From the NCBI GenBank assembly GCA_016706225.1, contig JADJKB010000012.1:62001-126000 (forward strand): DNA of 64,000 nucleotides. Direction: 5' to 3'. Below are positions 42,872 to 50,735 of this stretch, one piece after another (position 1 is the first letter of the stretch; each line of letters opens with the position of its first letter). Source of the stretch: Myxococcales bacterium. GTDB taxonomy: Bacteria; Myxococcota_A; Polyangia; Polyangiales; Polyangiaceae. The position numbers were made by a program, and so were the translations under genes. Under the pieces are notes generated by a model. The model was not told the DNA's origin, searched no databases, and was given only the letters and a program-made list of their open reading frames with translations.

Positions 42872-42954
42872 TGGAGGGTATTGGATTCGAACCACTGTAG
42901 GCGTACGCCGGCGGGTTTACAGCCCGCTCCCTTTGGCCACTCGGGCAACCCTCC
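42872..42954 (-). tRNA. trnY: tRNA-Tyr (anticodon GTA)
   Basis: 83 nt with the long variable arm of class II tRNAs. The acceptor pairs GGAGGGT with ACCCTCC, discriminator A; the anticodon loop is CTGTAAA on a GCGGG/CCCGC stem. Third from tuf in the cluster. Confidence 0.97.
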
Positions 42955-42996
42955 GCAAGTTTCTGACTACGATTCGATCTGTTCTCTTTGCTTTCG

Positions 42997-43069
42997 AGCT
43001 AGCGAGGGGACTCGAACCCCTAACCGCCTGTTTACAAAACAGGTGCTCTACCGGTTGAGCTACGCCAGC
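42997..43069 (-). tRNA. trnT: tRNA-Thr (anticodon TGT)
   Basis: 73 nt. The acceptor pairs GCTGGCG with CGCTAGC (one G-T wobble), discriminator T; the anticodon loop is TTTGTAA on a CCTGT/ACAGG stem. First gene of the tRNA-tuf transcription unit, about 190 nt past the promoter. Confidence 0.97.
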
Positions 43070-43269
43070 GTTGTGCGCTCTAGCGATGACTCGTAACGAC
43101 TCTGACCGACCGGCAGTGACTCCTGTTTTGAGAGGCGACTGCACCGTTCACGGTTTCGCTGGGCAAGACCGTGTTCGTGTGCGAGATAGGACGCCCCACC
43201 GACGCCACCGGCGGCGCTGCTTTAGCGACACCAATGGCGGACGGGTGAGGACCCGTGGACGACCGGCGC

Positions 43270-43298
43270 GTGGTAGCGCCAGCCCTGGGGGGTGTCAA
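43270..43298 (-). promoter_or_regulatory. Sigma-70-type promoter of the tRNA-tuf operon
   Basis: On the minus strand a perfect -35 TTGACA (43293-43298) is followed after exactly 17 nt by TACCAC (43270-43275) as -10. The bases after the -10 are GC-rich (GCGCCGG), the discriminator type of stringently controlled stable-RNA promoters. The leader to the first tRNA is about 190 nt and contains a CACGG/CCGTG stem. The stringent-control idea is inference from family knowledge. Confidence 0.65.
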
Positions 43299-43415
43299 GC
43301 ACATTTCGTACCGCGCCCAGGCCGCTTCCACTGCTCATAAATTCAGAAGTGGATTCGGATGGTTGGGCCGCGGGGCTGAGGGGGTTTCGAGAGCACGCCC
43401 CTCGACCCCGGGCGT

Positions 43416-44864
43416 TCAGGGGCGAAGGCGCCTTCGCGCCCGCCGCAGCCCGAGGCTCCCGGCCAACAAGCCGGCGAGCGCCCATCCCTCGGTGCCGCGG
43501 GAGCGCGGTAGCTCGCAGCTGCAGCCGGCGTCATCGCTGGAGGCCGGGGTGCTCGTGCCTGCGTCGGGTCCTGCGTCACTGCCTGGCGCTGGGCACTTTG
43601 GAATGCCTTGGCCGCCGCCTCCCTCCCAGGTGGCCGGCGTGGCGATGGCGTAGAGGTTGTGGAGGAGAAGGTAGTCGACCCCGTTGTAGCGAATGCCCTC
43701 GCTGTTGGGCGAGCCGACGTAGTGCTGGCTCTTGCCGCGGATGAAGCGGTTCCAGACCGTGAAGCCGTGGACAGCCGGCCCGCCGGGCAGCGGAGACTTC
43801 GGCTCGGCGCCTGCCGGGAGCTCATCGAGCATCTGCCGCGCGCGCTGATTGACCTGCGAGCCGACCGTGCACCAGCCCGCGTCGAGGTCGTGGAGCACTC
43901 GATGCGCGAGGGGGTAGGCGGGCCAGTCTTCTTTTTTCGACAGCTCGGCGAGCACCTCGGCCGTCTCACTGCCCCAGCCGTTGCCAACGGCGGCGATGGC
44001 CATGGCCATGTGGAGGTTGTCCTCATCGATGTACTGCGGCGCGGTGCTTTGTTTCGACAGCTCCCAGATCCCAGCCAGCGCCTCCTCGACTGGTGGCAGG
44101 AACGCACCATCGGAGAGGAAGCCCGCCGTGAGCTGGGTGCCGTGGGAAAAACCGGAGGCGAGCGGCCCGCGCGCGACGTTTCGATCGGCGCACGCCGGGT
44201 TGGTGATCACCCAGTTGTGAGCCGACACGTGCTCGAGGATGCGTTTGCCTTGTTCGACCGCCCACGCGTTCAGATCGCGCGCCTTCACGAAGGTCTGTTT
44301 GGGCACCAGCGCCTTCACCAGCGCGAGCCCGAGGATCACGTGATAGACCTGATCTTGGCTCATCTCCTTGTTGGTGATGGCGGAATCGATGAAGTCCGAC
44401 GTCATCGCGGTCATCGGCGGGAAGTTCGAGTAGAAGCCGTCCGGCACGTCGTCGCGCAGGAAGAAGCCGTTGAGCTTCGGCTCCTGGCTGCACGGCGGCG
44501 GGAACGAGGCGTCCGCGACCAGATCGAGGCGTTCCATCGCTCGCAGCGCGAAGTAGAGCTCGTCGGCGGTCGTGGCCAGCGTGCCCGGCGCTCCCGGATA
44601 GAGCGCGGGGTGCGAGAGGAGGTAGTGCTCGGTCGCCAGCGCGCCGATGTACCAACCGAGGCCGATGCTGCTGTCGGACCATCGGATGATGCCCTGCGGC
44701 TCGATGCGCTCGTCCGCGGGTTGGCTCTTGCCGGGCGCGTCACCGACGACGATGAACTCGCTGGCGAGGCGCGCGCGCAGCGCTTGGTACTTGGCGGCGT
44801 TCTCGGCGGTCGTCGCGGCGGAGGCGGTGGCGGAGAAGAGGAGCGCGGCGAGGAGGAAGCGCAT
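43416..44864 (-). CDS. Secreted MYXO-CTERM protein (all-helical, unknown function)
   Basis: 482 aa from the ATG at 44864, which begins a good signal peptide (MRFLLAALLFSATASA). The main domain has repeated helical pairs (GWYIGALATEHYLLSH, TTADELYFALRAMERLDLVAD, YHVILGLALVKALVPK, HMAMAIAAVGNGWGSETAEVLAELS) that recall an alpha/alpha-barrel; no enzyme family is certain. The C-terminus is a MYXO-CTERM sorting tail: AGCSCELP, a hydrophobic helix (WALAGLLAGSLGL) and RRARRRLRP. Such tails are processed by myxosortase and leave the protein on the surface. Two truncated copies of its 5' end and one short fragment lie 1-6 kb away. Confidence 0.8.
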   Translation of the reverse strand: MRFLLAALLFSATASAATTAENAAKYQALRARLASEFIVVGDAPGKSQPADERIEPQGIIRWSDSSIGLGWYIGALATEHYLLSHPALYPGAPGTLATTADELYFALRAMERLDLVADASFPPPCSQEPKLNGFFLRDDVPDGFYSNFPPMTAMTSDFIDSAITNKEMSQDQVYHVILGLALVKALVPKQTFVKARDLNAWAVEQGKRILEHVSAHNWVITNPACADRNVARGPLASGFSHGTQLTAGFLSDGAFLPPVEEALAGIWELSKQSTAPQYIDEDNLHMAMAIAAVGNGWGSETAEVLAELSKKEDWPAYPLAHRVLHDLDAGWCTVGSQVNQRARQMLDELPAGAEPKSPLPGGPAVHGFTVWNRFIRGKSQHYVGSPNSEGIRYNGVDYLLLHNLYAIATPATWEGGGGQGIPKCPAPGSDAGPDAGTSTPASSDDAGCSCELPRSRGTEGWALAGLLAGSLGLRRARRRLRP

Positions 44865-45064
44865 ATCCCGGACTATCCCATGCGCGCGAACTCGGGGACG
44901 CGAAACGGTCCGACGGCCCACAGGACCAGGCTGCGGGCGCGTTCTCCCCCGCCGGGGACTTTTGCCGCGCGCTCGGTTGCGCGGATGAGCTTCAAGGCGC
45001 ACGAGCGCGGGCTCATGGTCCTCCTGGCGAGTCTCCTTCGGCATTGGCGAATCGGCCGGCTTCC
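44865..45064. other. 200-bp gap between MYXO-CTERM gene and toxin gene
   Basis: No ORF on either strand is convincing. It must hold the promoter of the MYXO-CTERM gene, since the gene to the right is transcribed the same way but belongs to a toxin-antitoxin unit. No -35/-10 pair was recognised. Confidence 0.35.
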
Positions 45065-45379
45065 CTATCGAGTTGGCACCCGGTCGCCCCAGTAACCGGG
45101 GCGCTGCCGAGGGTGCATGTACGCGAGAATGTGAACCGCGTCGGCGACCTGCAGGTACACGACCAGATGTGGGAATCGGCCGACGGCATGCGCGCACTGC
45201 CCACCTCCCACGCCCCCGAATGGCGGAAAGCGCTGCGGATTGTCCAGAACGTCGCGTGTGCGTTGCCGCATTTCCTCAAGGAACTCCAGGCCGAGGCCGG
45301 GAACGCTCTCTTCGTAGCGATCTGCCGCCTCTTCGAGTTCGGTTTCGGCCTCGGGCTCGATGATGAGCCGCAGTGTCAT
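45065..45379 (-). CDS. ParE/RelE-family toxin
   Basis: 104 aa. The fold pattern fits the ParE group: two N-terminal helices (EPEAETELEEAADRYEESVPGLGLEFLEEMRQRTRDVLDNPQRFPPFGG) then a beta sheet ending FPHLVVYLQVADAVHILAYMHPRQRPGYW. ParE toxins poison gyrase and RelE relatives cut mRNA; the target here is not determined. It overlaps the antitoxin by 4 nt (ATGA), antitoxin first, as usual. Confidence 0.85.
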   Translation of the reverse strand: MTLRLIIEPEAETELEEAADRYEESVPGLGLEFLEEMRQRTRDVLDNPQRFPPFGGVGGGQCAHAVGRFPHLVVYLQVADAVHILAYMHPRQRPGYWGDRVPTR

Positions 45380-45606
45380 CGCGCCTTGAGCTTGGACTCG
45401 AGCCGGTCGAAGACTTCGTCACCCGCCTTGCCGTGCGACTGTCCGGACCGCACTCGCGCGGCGCGCCGGGCAACTTCGACTTCCCAATCTGCTGCGAGCT
45501 TCGCGATCGATTCCCGAGGAGCGATCGCGTCGACGACAACGCGCCGTTCGTCCTCGGAAAGCGCGGATGCACTGGCGATGATTTCGCGGACTCGGGCGGC
45601 GGACAT
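45376..45606 (-). CDS. Addiction-module antitoxin (ParD-like, TIGR02574-type)
   Basis: 76 aa from the ATG at 45606; the longer frame upstream runs into the 124-bp repeat. It is all-helical: ARVREIIASASALSEDERRVVVDAIAPRESIAKLAADWEVEVARR, then FDRLESKLKAR. Short antitoxins of this kind pair with ParE toxins encoded just downstream, as here. No DNA-binding domain is clear. The promoter seems to lie in the 180 nt before the start. Confidence 0.75.
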   Translation of the reverse strand: MSAARVREIIASASALSEDERRVVVDAIAPRESIAKLAADWEVEVARRAARVRSGQSHGKAGDEVFDRLESKLKAR

Positions 45607-45790
45607 GACCAGATCTTGCGCCGCGAGTCGCCGGTTGTCGAGCCCGCTGCTGCGCACTCGCTTGGCCCAGTGCCTGACGCGCCTTGTGCGGCACTTGGGC
45701 GGAGCCTGACCGCGGCGCAGGTAGGAGCGTACGGCGAGGAAGCTCACGCCGCCGTTATCGAAGCGAGGCCCCGCCAGCGCGGAACGAGGT

Positions 45791-45914
45791 GTCTCCCCCA
45801 CGCGCGCGGCGCGCGCCATCGGCAAGGCGCCGGTGGTCTTGGAAAAACTTCAACCGGCGCGCGCTGCCGCGTGGGGGGGAGACCGCCGAGCGCAGCGAGG
45901 CGAGTGGGGGCAGC
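45791..45914. repeat. 124-bp palindromic interspersed repeat, copy 1
   Basis: The first 93 nt (45791-45883) form one large imperfect hairpin: GTCTCCCCCACGCG at one end and CGTGGGGGGGAGAC at the other, with a less paired centre (TTGGAAAAACTTC). A 31-nt tail ends GGGGGCAGC. The same 124-nt unit occurs at 48817-48940 and 50128-50251. Copy 1 differs from the others at a few positions. It abuts a short 5' fragment of the MYXO-CTERM gene. Confidence 0.9.
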
Positions 45915-45917
45915 CCT

Positions 45918-45999
45918 ACTTGGCGGCGTTCTCGGCGGTGGTGGCAGCGGAGGCGGTGGTGGTGGTGGTGAAGAGGAGCGCGGCGAGCAAGAAGCGCAT
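45918..45999 (-). pseudogene. 5' fragment of the MYXO-CTERM gene (copy 1)
   Basis: From the ATG at 45999 it encodes MRFLLAALLF, a run of Thr, then ASAATTAENAAK and a stop. This is only the signal peptide and first residues of the 43416-44864 product. The rest is missing and the 124-bp repeat follows. The Thr run in place of the SATA of the parent comes from extra GGT triplets. The 5' flank (46000-46051) matches that of copy 3. Confidence 0.8.
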
Positions 46000-46051
46000 T
46001 GGAGAAGAGAGTGTACCTGGTCGGCGCGGTGCCTGGACAGCTCACCAGCGT

Positions 46052-46632
46052 TCTACCGAGCGGTTTGAACCCAGGGCGGTCGCGTGGCGCACACTCGCGG
46101 TGGAGCGTGTCCAGGTTTTGGATGGGTCGACGAGGTAGTTTGCGCACGCCGAGCTTGGCCTCGGGACGCGCGACCTGTGCCCTCACGCGCTCCGACGTCC
46201 GTCTGGAGTCAAGAGCGCGAAGGCGGCACGCAAGAGTGGCTCGGCGCCAAGCTCGACGCCGCACAGCCGTGCTGAGGGATGTAGCGTTCGAGCGCTTGCT
46301 CGATGACCGCTGCCAAGGCTGCGCTCGGAACGGAGTGGCTGGCCAGGCTCACGGCGAGCTCGACCTTTGCGCGCAGCGCCAGCGCGCGACGGAGAGCGGC
46401 TCGAGCCGGGACCGAGCAGGTGTGATCTTCCCCCGGTGGAGTGGATCAGTCCAAGAGCGCCGCTAAAGTGAAGTTCAAGGATCGCCCGACGGACGGGGTT
46501 TTCACCAGGCACAGCGGCCCGCGCGAGAGCGTTCACCACGTGCTCCGCGGGCGGCTACACGACCGCCACCCGCTGCGCCGAAGCTCGCGGCCGCGGGGGA
46601 CGTCCGCGCGCCGGTTTCAGTCTGGACAGCAA
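46052..46632. other. 580-bp gene-poor stretch with a possible HNH-nuclease remnant
   Basis: No intact gene. On the minus strand at about 46260-46390 one frame reads LRAKVELAVSLASHSVP followed by SAALAAVIEQALERYI. This resembles the helical segment found before the HNH domain in multi-copy HNH proteins of large delta-proteobacterial genomes. A preceding piece in another frame (LEPLSVARW) fits the same family, so a frameshifted, truncated remnant is likely. No HNH Cys/His residues remain. Confidence 0.35.
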
Positions 46633-47070
46633 CTACTTCGGAAAACACATCGACTCAGTGATGAGGCTCAGGTTCGTTCCGCAGGAACAAACTTGGTCGT
46701 CCGGCGGCAGGCCGTAGCCGCAGGTGATCGGGCTGTACGTCACCTCTCGGCATTCCTCGCCGGCTGCACATTCGCTCGGCGCCGAGCACTTTGCACGATA
46801 GCAGCCGTTGCTATCCAAGATCGAGGACGGATGCCCGCAGTTGTTTGCTTCCGGGCGACACATTTCCGCAACGCATCCGCCCGAGACGTTCGGAGCGCAG
46901 TCGGGGCGTGTTCCGCCGGTCGCGTCCTGTCCAGCATCGTTACCTTCTCCGGCAGTTCCGCCGGTTCCAGTGCCAGTTTGGCCTTTGCTTCCGCTGTCTG
47001 CAGAGTCTGACGAACAGCCAGCGACGGACACTAGCCATAGCGCGACGAGGCAACTAGAAATGTGTTTCAT
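46633..47070 (-). CDS. Small Cys-rich lipoprotein
   Basis: 145 aa. The ATG has GGAGAC seven bases upstream. The signal peptide (MKHISSCLVALWLVSVAGC) ends at a lipobox. A Gly/Thr/Asp linker of about 35 residues follows. The globular part has about a dozen Cys: CAPNVSGGCVAEMCRPEANNCG, CYRAKC, CAAGEECREV, TCGYG and QVCSCGTN. The same layout as other myxobacterial disulfide-rich lipoproteins; no function known. Confidence 0.75.
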   Translation of the reverse strand: MKHISSCLVALWLVSVAGCSSDSADSGSKGQTGTGTGGTAGEGNDAGQDATGGTRPDCAPNVSGGCVAEMCRPEANNCGHPSSILDSNGCYRAKCSAPSECAAGEECREVTYSPITCGYGLPPDDQVCSCGTNLSLITESMCFPK

Positions 47071-48171
47071 TACAGGGTCTCCGAACTCTCATGCACCGTC
47101 GACTTTGGGAATGATAGTACGGCGCCGAGCGACCGTCGAACGGGTCGCAAGCCGCCCCGCGTCACGACGGCGAGCGCAACGACGAGATAACGCTGCTCCA
47201 AGCATCGCCGAAACGGCGAGCAATCGAAGCGCCTCGGATCCGGCTCGACCCGACCTGACAGCACAAGCTGACGGGCCCGATTCGTGCCCCTCGCCCCACT
47301 TCGTGAAGCTCGATAGCAAGGAAAAAAATGACATCCGTCAACTTGGGCGAACATCGCACCAGAGAAGCGCTCTTTCCCCTCACGGTGTGCGCGCGACATT
47401 CGTGACCTGCATCCCCCGAGCCGTCCCGCCCGGCTCTCGTTCTGGCCGCCGCGTGCAGCAGCGTAGCCGCCCGGCAAGTGCACTGTTCGCGGCCGGCCGG
47501 CCCTGGGTAGAAGGCGCGGCTCGGCTACGGCGTGACGGCGTCGACGAGGGGGTCGGCCCCGTGAGCAGAGCGCTGAAGACCACCGTGGTCGCAGGCGCCA
47601 CAGGCAGCGAACACACCGCTGGTGTGCCAGCGCATACCGCGCCTGGACCGCACTTGAGCCCGGAACCAAATGGACTCGCAGCGTCTCGAGCACTTCCCGC
47701 TGGTTTGGCAGCAGGGCCAGACTTTCTCCCGAAGACGCCTCTTCAACCAGAGGGAAGTGAGCGCGGACCACGACTGGACCTCGCCTTCTTGGTCACGCGC
47801 CGGCGCGTTCGCGAGGGTTTTTTTACGAGGGGTTTCGGTCATTGGCAACGAAGTTGCCGGGGCGCGCTTCGCCCATGCGCTCACCTTTGAAGTACACGAT
47901 GGCGCGGTCGAAGTTCAAGCGGCCGAAGCGGACTTGGATCTTGCGATTTCGGAGGGCGCGTGGGGCTCGAAGCGGGTGTTCTTCAGCGGGAAGCTTTTGT
48001 CGGCAAGCACCGTGCGGTCCTGCTCGATGAAGAACAGCACGCCACGCGCGCCTGGGCGAGCCGCGTGCCACCGAGGAAGGCGGGGCAATGCGCGTGGCGA
48101 TGCTGGCGAACGGCCGGCGAGCGGGTGGCGATCGACGCGCTTCGTGACACCCGGCGGAGTGCTACCCGTCG
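47071..48171. other. 1.1-kb stretch without an intact gene
   Basis: Several long frames exist on both strands but none looks like a real protein. On the minus strand near 47823-47960 a short frame reads KIQVRFGRLNFDRAIVYF then KGERMGEARPGNFVANDR, which could be the C-terminal end of a degraded transposase-like gene. A neighbouring frame (LADKSFPLKNTRFEPH) may belong to the same remnant. The left part (47071-47330) must hold the promoter of the lipoprotein gene. Confidence 0.3.
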
Positions 48172-48525
48172 TCACCCGCCGAGCGCCGCGCGCACCCGCG
48201 CGACGGCTTCCCCGAGGTCTTGCGCCACGAGCTCTGCCGGCAGCCGCAGCACGCGCCACCCGCGGCGACCAAGCTCGCGGTCCCGGCGCGCATCCGCCGC
48301 GCGCCGCGCCGCGTGATACGCACCATCAACTTCAATCACGAGGCGCGCGGAAGGAACGGCGAAGTCCGCAATGTACCGGCCGATGACGTACTGGCGACGG
48401 ACGACCGCGCCCAGCTTCTGGCCGGAGAGCTCCCGCCACAGCGCCTCTTCCGCAGGCGTTGGCGCGAAGCGCATGGCGCGTGCCCGAGCTTCGATGACGT
48501 GCGAGTGAGTGAGCTTCCGAGACAT
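48172..48525 (-). CDS. DUF559 endonuclease-like protein
   Basis: 117 aa from the ATG at 48525, which has a perfect AGGAGGTG Shine-Dalgarno. It contains MRFAPTPAEEALWRELSGQK, then VRRQYVIGRYIADFAVPSARLVIEVDGAYH and GWRVLRLPAELVAQDL. This is the DUF559 pattern, a PD-(D/E)xK fold related to very-short-patch-repair nucleases (Asp in ADF, EVDG). Such genes are widespread singletons and their biological role is unclear. It ends 8 nt before a run of degenerate sequence. Confidence 0.85.
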   Translation of the reverse strand: MSRKLTHSHVIEARARAMRFAPTPAEEALWRELSGQKLGAVVRRQYVIGRYIADFAVPSARLVIEVDGAYHAARRAADARRDRELGRRGWRVLRLPAELVAQDLGEAVARVRAALGG

Positions 48526-48816
48526 GGCACCTCCTGTCCGGCACCGCGGCCGGGCTTTGCCCACTCACGGCGCAGGAGTCGTGACAGCCGCCTCCATCCC
48601 TCGCAGCCCGCCTTGCGCGCGTCGGTTTCACGCGGCGCACTCGCGGGAGCATGGCGGCTGGCGCGACTCGTGCGCCACTTGGGCAGAGCCCGGCCGCGGT
48701 GCCGGCAGGAGCCAGCGGCGCGGAAGCTCACGACGCCGTCATCGAAGTGAGCGCCGTCCAGCGTGGAGCGGCCCCGGCACTCCCGTTGCGAGGACTCGAC
48801 AGTCTCGGAGCGACGT

Positions 48817-48940
48817 GTCTCCCCCATGCGCGCGGCGCGCGCCATCGGCAAGGCGCCGGTGGTCTTGGAAAAACTTCAACCGGCGCGCGCTGCCGCGTAA
48901 GGGGGAGACCGCCGAGCGCAGCGAGGCGAGTGGGGGCAGC
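48817..48940. repeat. 124-bp palindromic interspersed repeat, copy 2
   Basis: Same length and ends as copy 1. The hairpin (48817-48909) has GTCTCCCCCATGCG and CGTAAGGGGGAGAC arms. The sequence just left (CTCGGAGCGACG) also precedes copy 3. About 110 bp further left is a diverged version of the sequence left of copy 1, so a longer unit was once duplicated. Confidence 0.9.
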
Positions 48941-48948
48941 TACACAGC

Positions 48949-49156
48949 CGAGGCCGATGCTGCTGTCGGACCAACGGATGATGCCCTGGGGCTCGATGCG
49001 CTCGTCCGCGGGCTGACTCATGCCGGGTGCGTCACCGACGACGATGAACTCGCTGGCGAGGCGCGCGCGCAGCGCTTGGTACTTGGCGGCGTTCTCGGCG
49101 GTCGTCGCGGCGGAGGCGGTGGCGGAGAAGAGGAGCGCGGCGAGGAGGAAGCGCAT
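48949..49156 (-). pseudogene. Truncated 5' copy of the MYXO-CTERM gene (copy 2)
   Basis: From the ATG at 49156 it encodes the first about 70 residues of the 43416-44864 product (signal peptide through RWSDSSIGLG) nearly unchanged, with only Lys to Met at residue 46. It then runs without a stop into the 124-bp repeat, so any product would have an unrelated tail. The rest of the gene is absent. Confidence 0.85.
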
Positions 49157-49188
49157 GGCGGGAAGAGCAGGCGCCGGCACGGAGCTGC

Positions 49189-49287
49189 TCACTTCTTTTC
49201 GTACCAGGTCGCGTTCAGTCGGCACAGGTCTTTGCAGCACCGGAACCCCATGTCATCGAAGTGCTGCTCGAGATTGACCGTACCATA
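49189..49287 (-). pseudogene. C-terminal fragment resembling a formylglycine-generating-enzyme-like protein
   Basis: A short minus-strand frame ends HFDDMGFRCCKDLCRLNATWYEKK and a stop. The DMGFRCC motif matches the C-terminal end of FGE-sulfatase (SUMF1) family proteins, which are frequent in myxobacteria. Nothing upstream continues the match, so this is a remnant. Confidence 0.4.
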
Positions 49288-49299
49288 TGACCCGCGTCC

Positions 49300-49437
49300 G
49301 AGGTCGGCCACAGCATCGACTGTCGCGAGGTCGGAGCCGGCTTCACCTGCCAGACGGTGCCCGGTGCCTACGAGACGGGAAAGGTCTACGAGCGCATTTG
49401 CTGCAGGGCCAACAAGGACAGCGGTCGGCCTGCATGA
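49300..49437 (+). pseudogene. C-terminal fragment of a Cys-rich secreted protein
   Basis: A plus-strand frame reads EVGHSIDCREVGAGFTCQTV then PGAYETGKVYERICCRANKD and a stop at 49437. The spacing of four Cys and the absence of a start codon with ribosome-binding site suggest the end of a lost lipoprotein gene. It is too short to assign. Confidence 0.35.
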
Positions 49438-49446
49438 GTGTCGCGC

Positions 49447-49475
49447 TGGACGAGTACCAATCCGTTCGCTACATT
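49447..49475 (+). promoter_or_regulatory. Putative promoter of hicBA, leaderless
   Basis: TGGACG (49447-49452), 17 nt, then TACATT (49470-49475). The GTG of hicB is only 7 nt past the -10, so the transcript would start at or next to the start codon. A GTTC...GAAC dyad (49476-49488) overlaps the start and may be the HicB operator. Confidence 0.45.
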
Positions 49476-49482
49476 GTTCGAA

Positions 49483-49692
49483 GTGAACGAGTTGGTGTTC
49501 CAAGTGACGCAAGAAGCGGACGGCGGGTTCGTTGCTGAATGCTTGACCGACCCCATCTTCACGCAGGCCGACTCGTGGGATGGGTTGCGCGAGAGCGTGC
49601 GGGACGCGGTGCGCGGCTATTTTTTCGACAAGCCGATGCCGGCCAATATCCGGCTCCACCTCGTTCGTGACGAACTGCTGGCGACGGCTTGA
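49483..49692 (+). CDS. hicB: HicB-family antitoxin
   Basis: 69 aa from a GTG at 49483; an upstream ATG frame adds 15 unrelated residues. It has the HicB-like RNase-H-type fold core FQVTQEADGGFVAECLTDPIFTQADSWDGLRESVRDAVRGYF. The usual C-terminal DNA-binding part is absent, as in short HicB proteins. It neutralises HicA, whose gene follows with a 4-nt overlap. Confidence 0.88.
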   Translation: MNELVFQVTQEADGGFVAECLTDPIFTQADSWDGLRESVRDAVRGYFFDKPMPANIRLHLVRDELLATA

Positions 49693-49925
49693 AGCTCCCC
49701 CGTGACCTCAGCGGCAGCCGGCTGGCGCAAATGCTCACCACGCGTTGGGGGTACGTCTTGAAGCATCAGGCCGGGAGTCACCTCATCCTAGAGACCGAGC
49801 AGCCTTCGCACCAACGTATCGCTATTCCGGCTCACAAGAGTCTTCGTGTCGGAACGTTGCACGCGATCCTCCGGTCGGTGGCACAGCACAAGGGCGTCGG
49901 TCTCGAGACCATTCTCGCGGGTTGA
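49689..49925 (+). CDS. hicA: HicA-family mRNA interferase toxin
   Basis: 78 aa from a TTG that overlaps the hicB stop (TTGA). It has the double-stranded-RNA-binding-like fold: KLPRDLSGSRLAQMLTTRWGYVLKHQAGSHLILET, with the conserved catalytic His in GSH, and IPAHKSLRVGTLHAILRSV. HicA cuts mRNA. Antitoxin-first order is the less common arrangement for hicAB. Confidence 0.9.
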   Translation: MKLPRDLSGSRLAQMLTTRWGYVLKHQAGSHLILETEQPSHQRIAIPAHKSLRVGTLHAILRSVAQHKGVGLETILAG

Positions 49926-50127
49926 TACTGATCCCCGCCGCTGCGTTCACGCAGTTCACCGGCCTCGTTTCGTTCGCACCGGGTGTGTCGGTTCATGTGC
50001 TCCAGATGGCCCCTTGTCATGGCTATCACTCGCATTCGCCTGGAGCCCGGAACTGAAGCGACGGCGCACCAGTCTCGGAGCGACGCTTCCCTTCGAGCGC
50101 GACGGCGATCCAGACTCGGAGCGACGC

Positions 50128-50251
50128 GTCTCCCCCACGCGCGCAGCGCGCGCCATCGGCAAGGCGCCGGTGGTCTTGGAAAAACTTCAACCGGCGCGCG
50201 CTGCCGCGTAAGGGGGAGACCGCCGAGCGCAGCGAGGCGAGTGGGGGCAGC
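50128..50251. repeat. 124-bp palindromic interspersed repeat, copy 3
   Basis: Nearly identical to copy 2, 124 nt, with arms GTCTCCCCCACGCG and CGTAAGGGGGAGAC. The motif CTCGGAGCGACGC occurs twice just left of it (about 50074 and 50115), so the left border carries a short local duplication. Confidence 0.9.
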
Positions 50252-50257
50252 TACACA

Positions 50258-50467
50258 GCCCAGGCCGATGCTGCTGTCCGACCAGCGGATGATGCCTTGC
50301 GGTTCGATGCGCTCGTCGGCGGGCTGACTCATGCCGGGGGCGTCACCGACGACGATGAAGTCCGTGCTCAGGCGCGCGCGCAGCGCTTGGTACTTGGCGG
50401 CGTTCTCCGAGGTCGTGGCAGCGGAGGCCGTGGTGGAGAAGAGGAGCGCGGCGAGGAGGAAGCGCAT
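50258..50467 (-). pseudogene. Truncated 5' copy of the MYXO-CTERM gene (copy 3)
   Basis: From the ATG at 50467 it encodes about 70 residues like the parent (MRFLLAALLFSTTASAATTS...), more diverged than copy 2 (Ser for Ala, STD for ASE). It ends at the same point, SSIGLG, and runs into the 124-bp repeat. The upstream flank up to about 50521 matches that of copy 1. Confidence 0.85.
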
Positions 50468-50735
50468 GGGAGAAGAGAGTGTACCCGGTCGGCGCGGTGC
50501 GTGGACAGCTCACCAGCGTTCTCGACCACGCCTCTTGTGCCCGGCTCCGGTAATGGATCAGCTTGAGCCTGCCGCCGAAGGTCATGCGCAGGGTCGAGTT
50601 CTTCTGAGAGGGGGCTCAGAGAAACACCTGCGTGTGCCTTGGCGGAACGCTTGCTCGCCGCCCACTCGGCGCGGCACGCGTCCAGATGCCGGGGCGTCAT
50701 GTTATTCTGCACCGAACTGGGACGTGGTTGGGACG

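Noticed and set aside
43100..43260. Possible 5S rRNA or other stable RNA between the promoter and the first tRNA
   Set aside because: No 5S core motifs could be aligned; only short stems are present, so it is treated as operon leader.
47070..47771. 233-codon minus-strand frame
   Set aside because: No domain, signal or ribosome-binding site, and Arg-rich composition of a GC-shadow type.
48220..49486. Several overlapping plus-strand frames around repeat copy 2
   Set aside because: They cross the palindromic repeat and the antisense of the gene fragment; no independent support.
45791..50251. 124-bp hairpins considered as integron attC sites
   Set aside because: No GTTRRRY/RYYYAAC core pair is seen, no integron integrase is present, and the genes between them are in mixed orientation.
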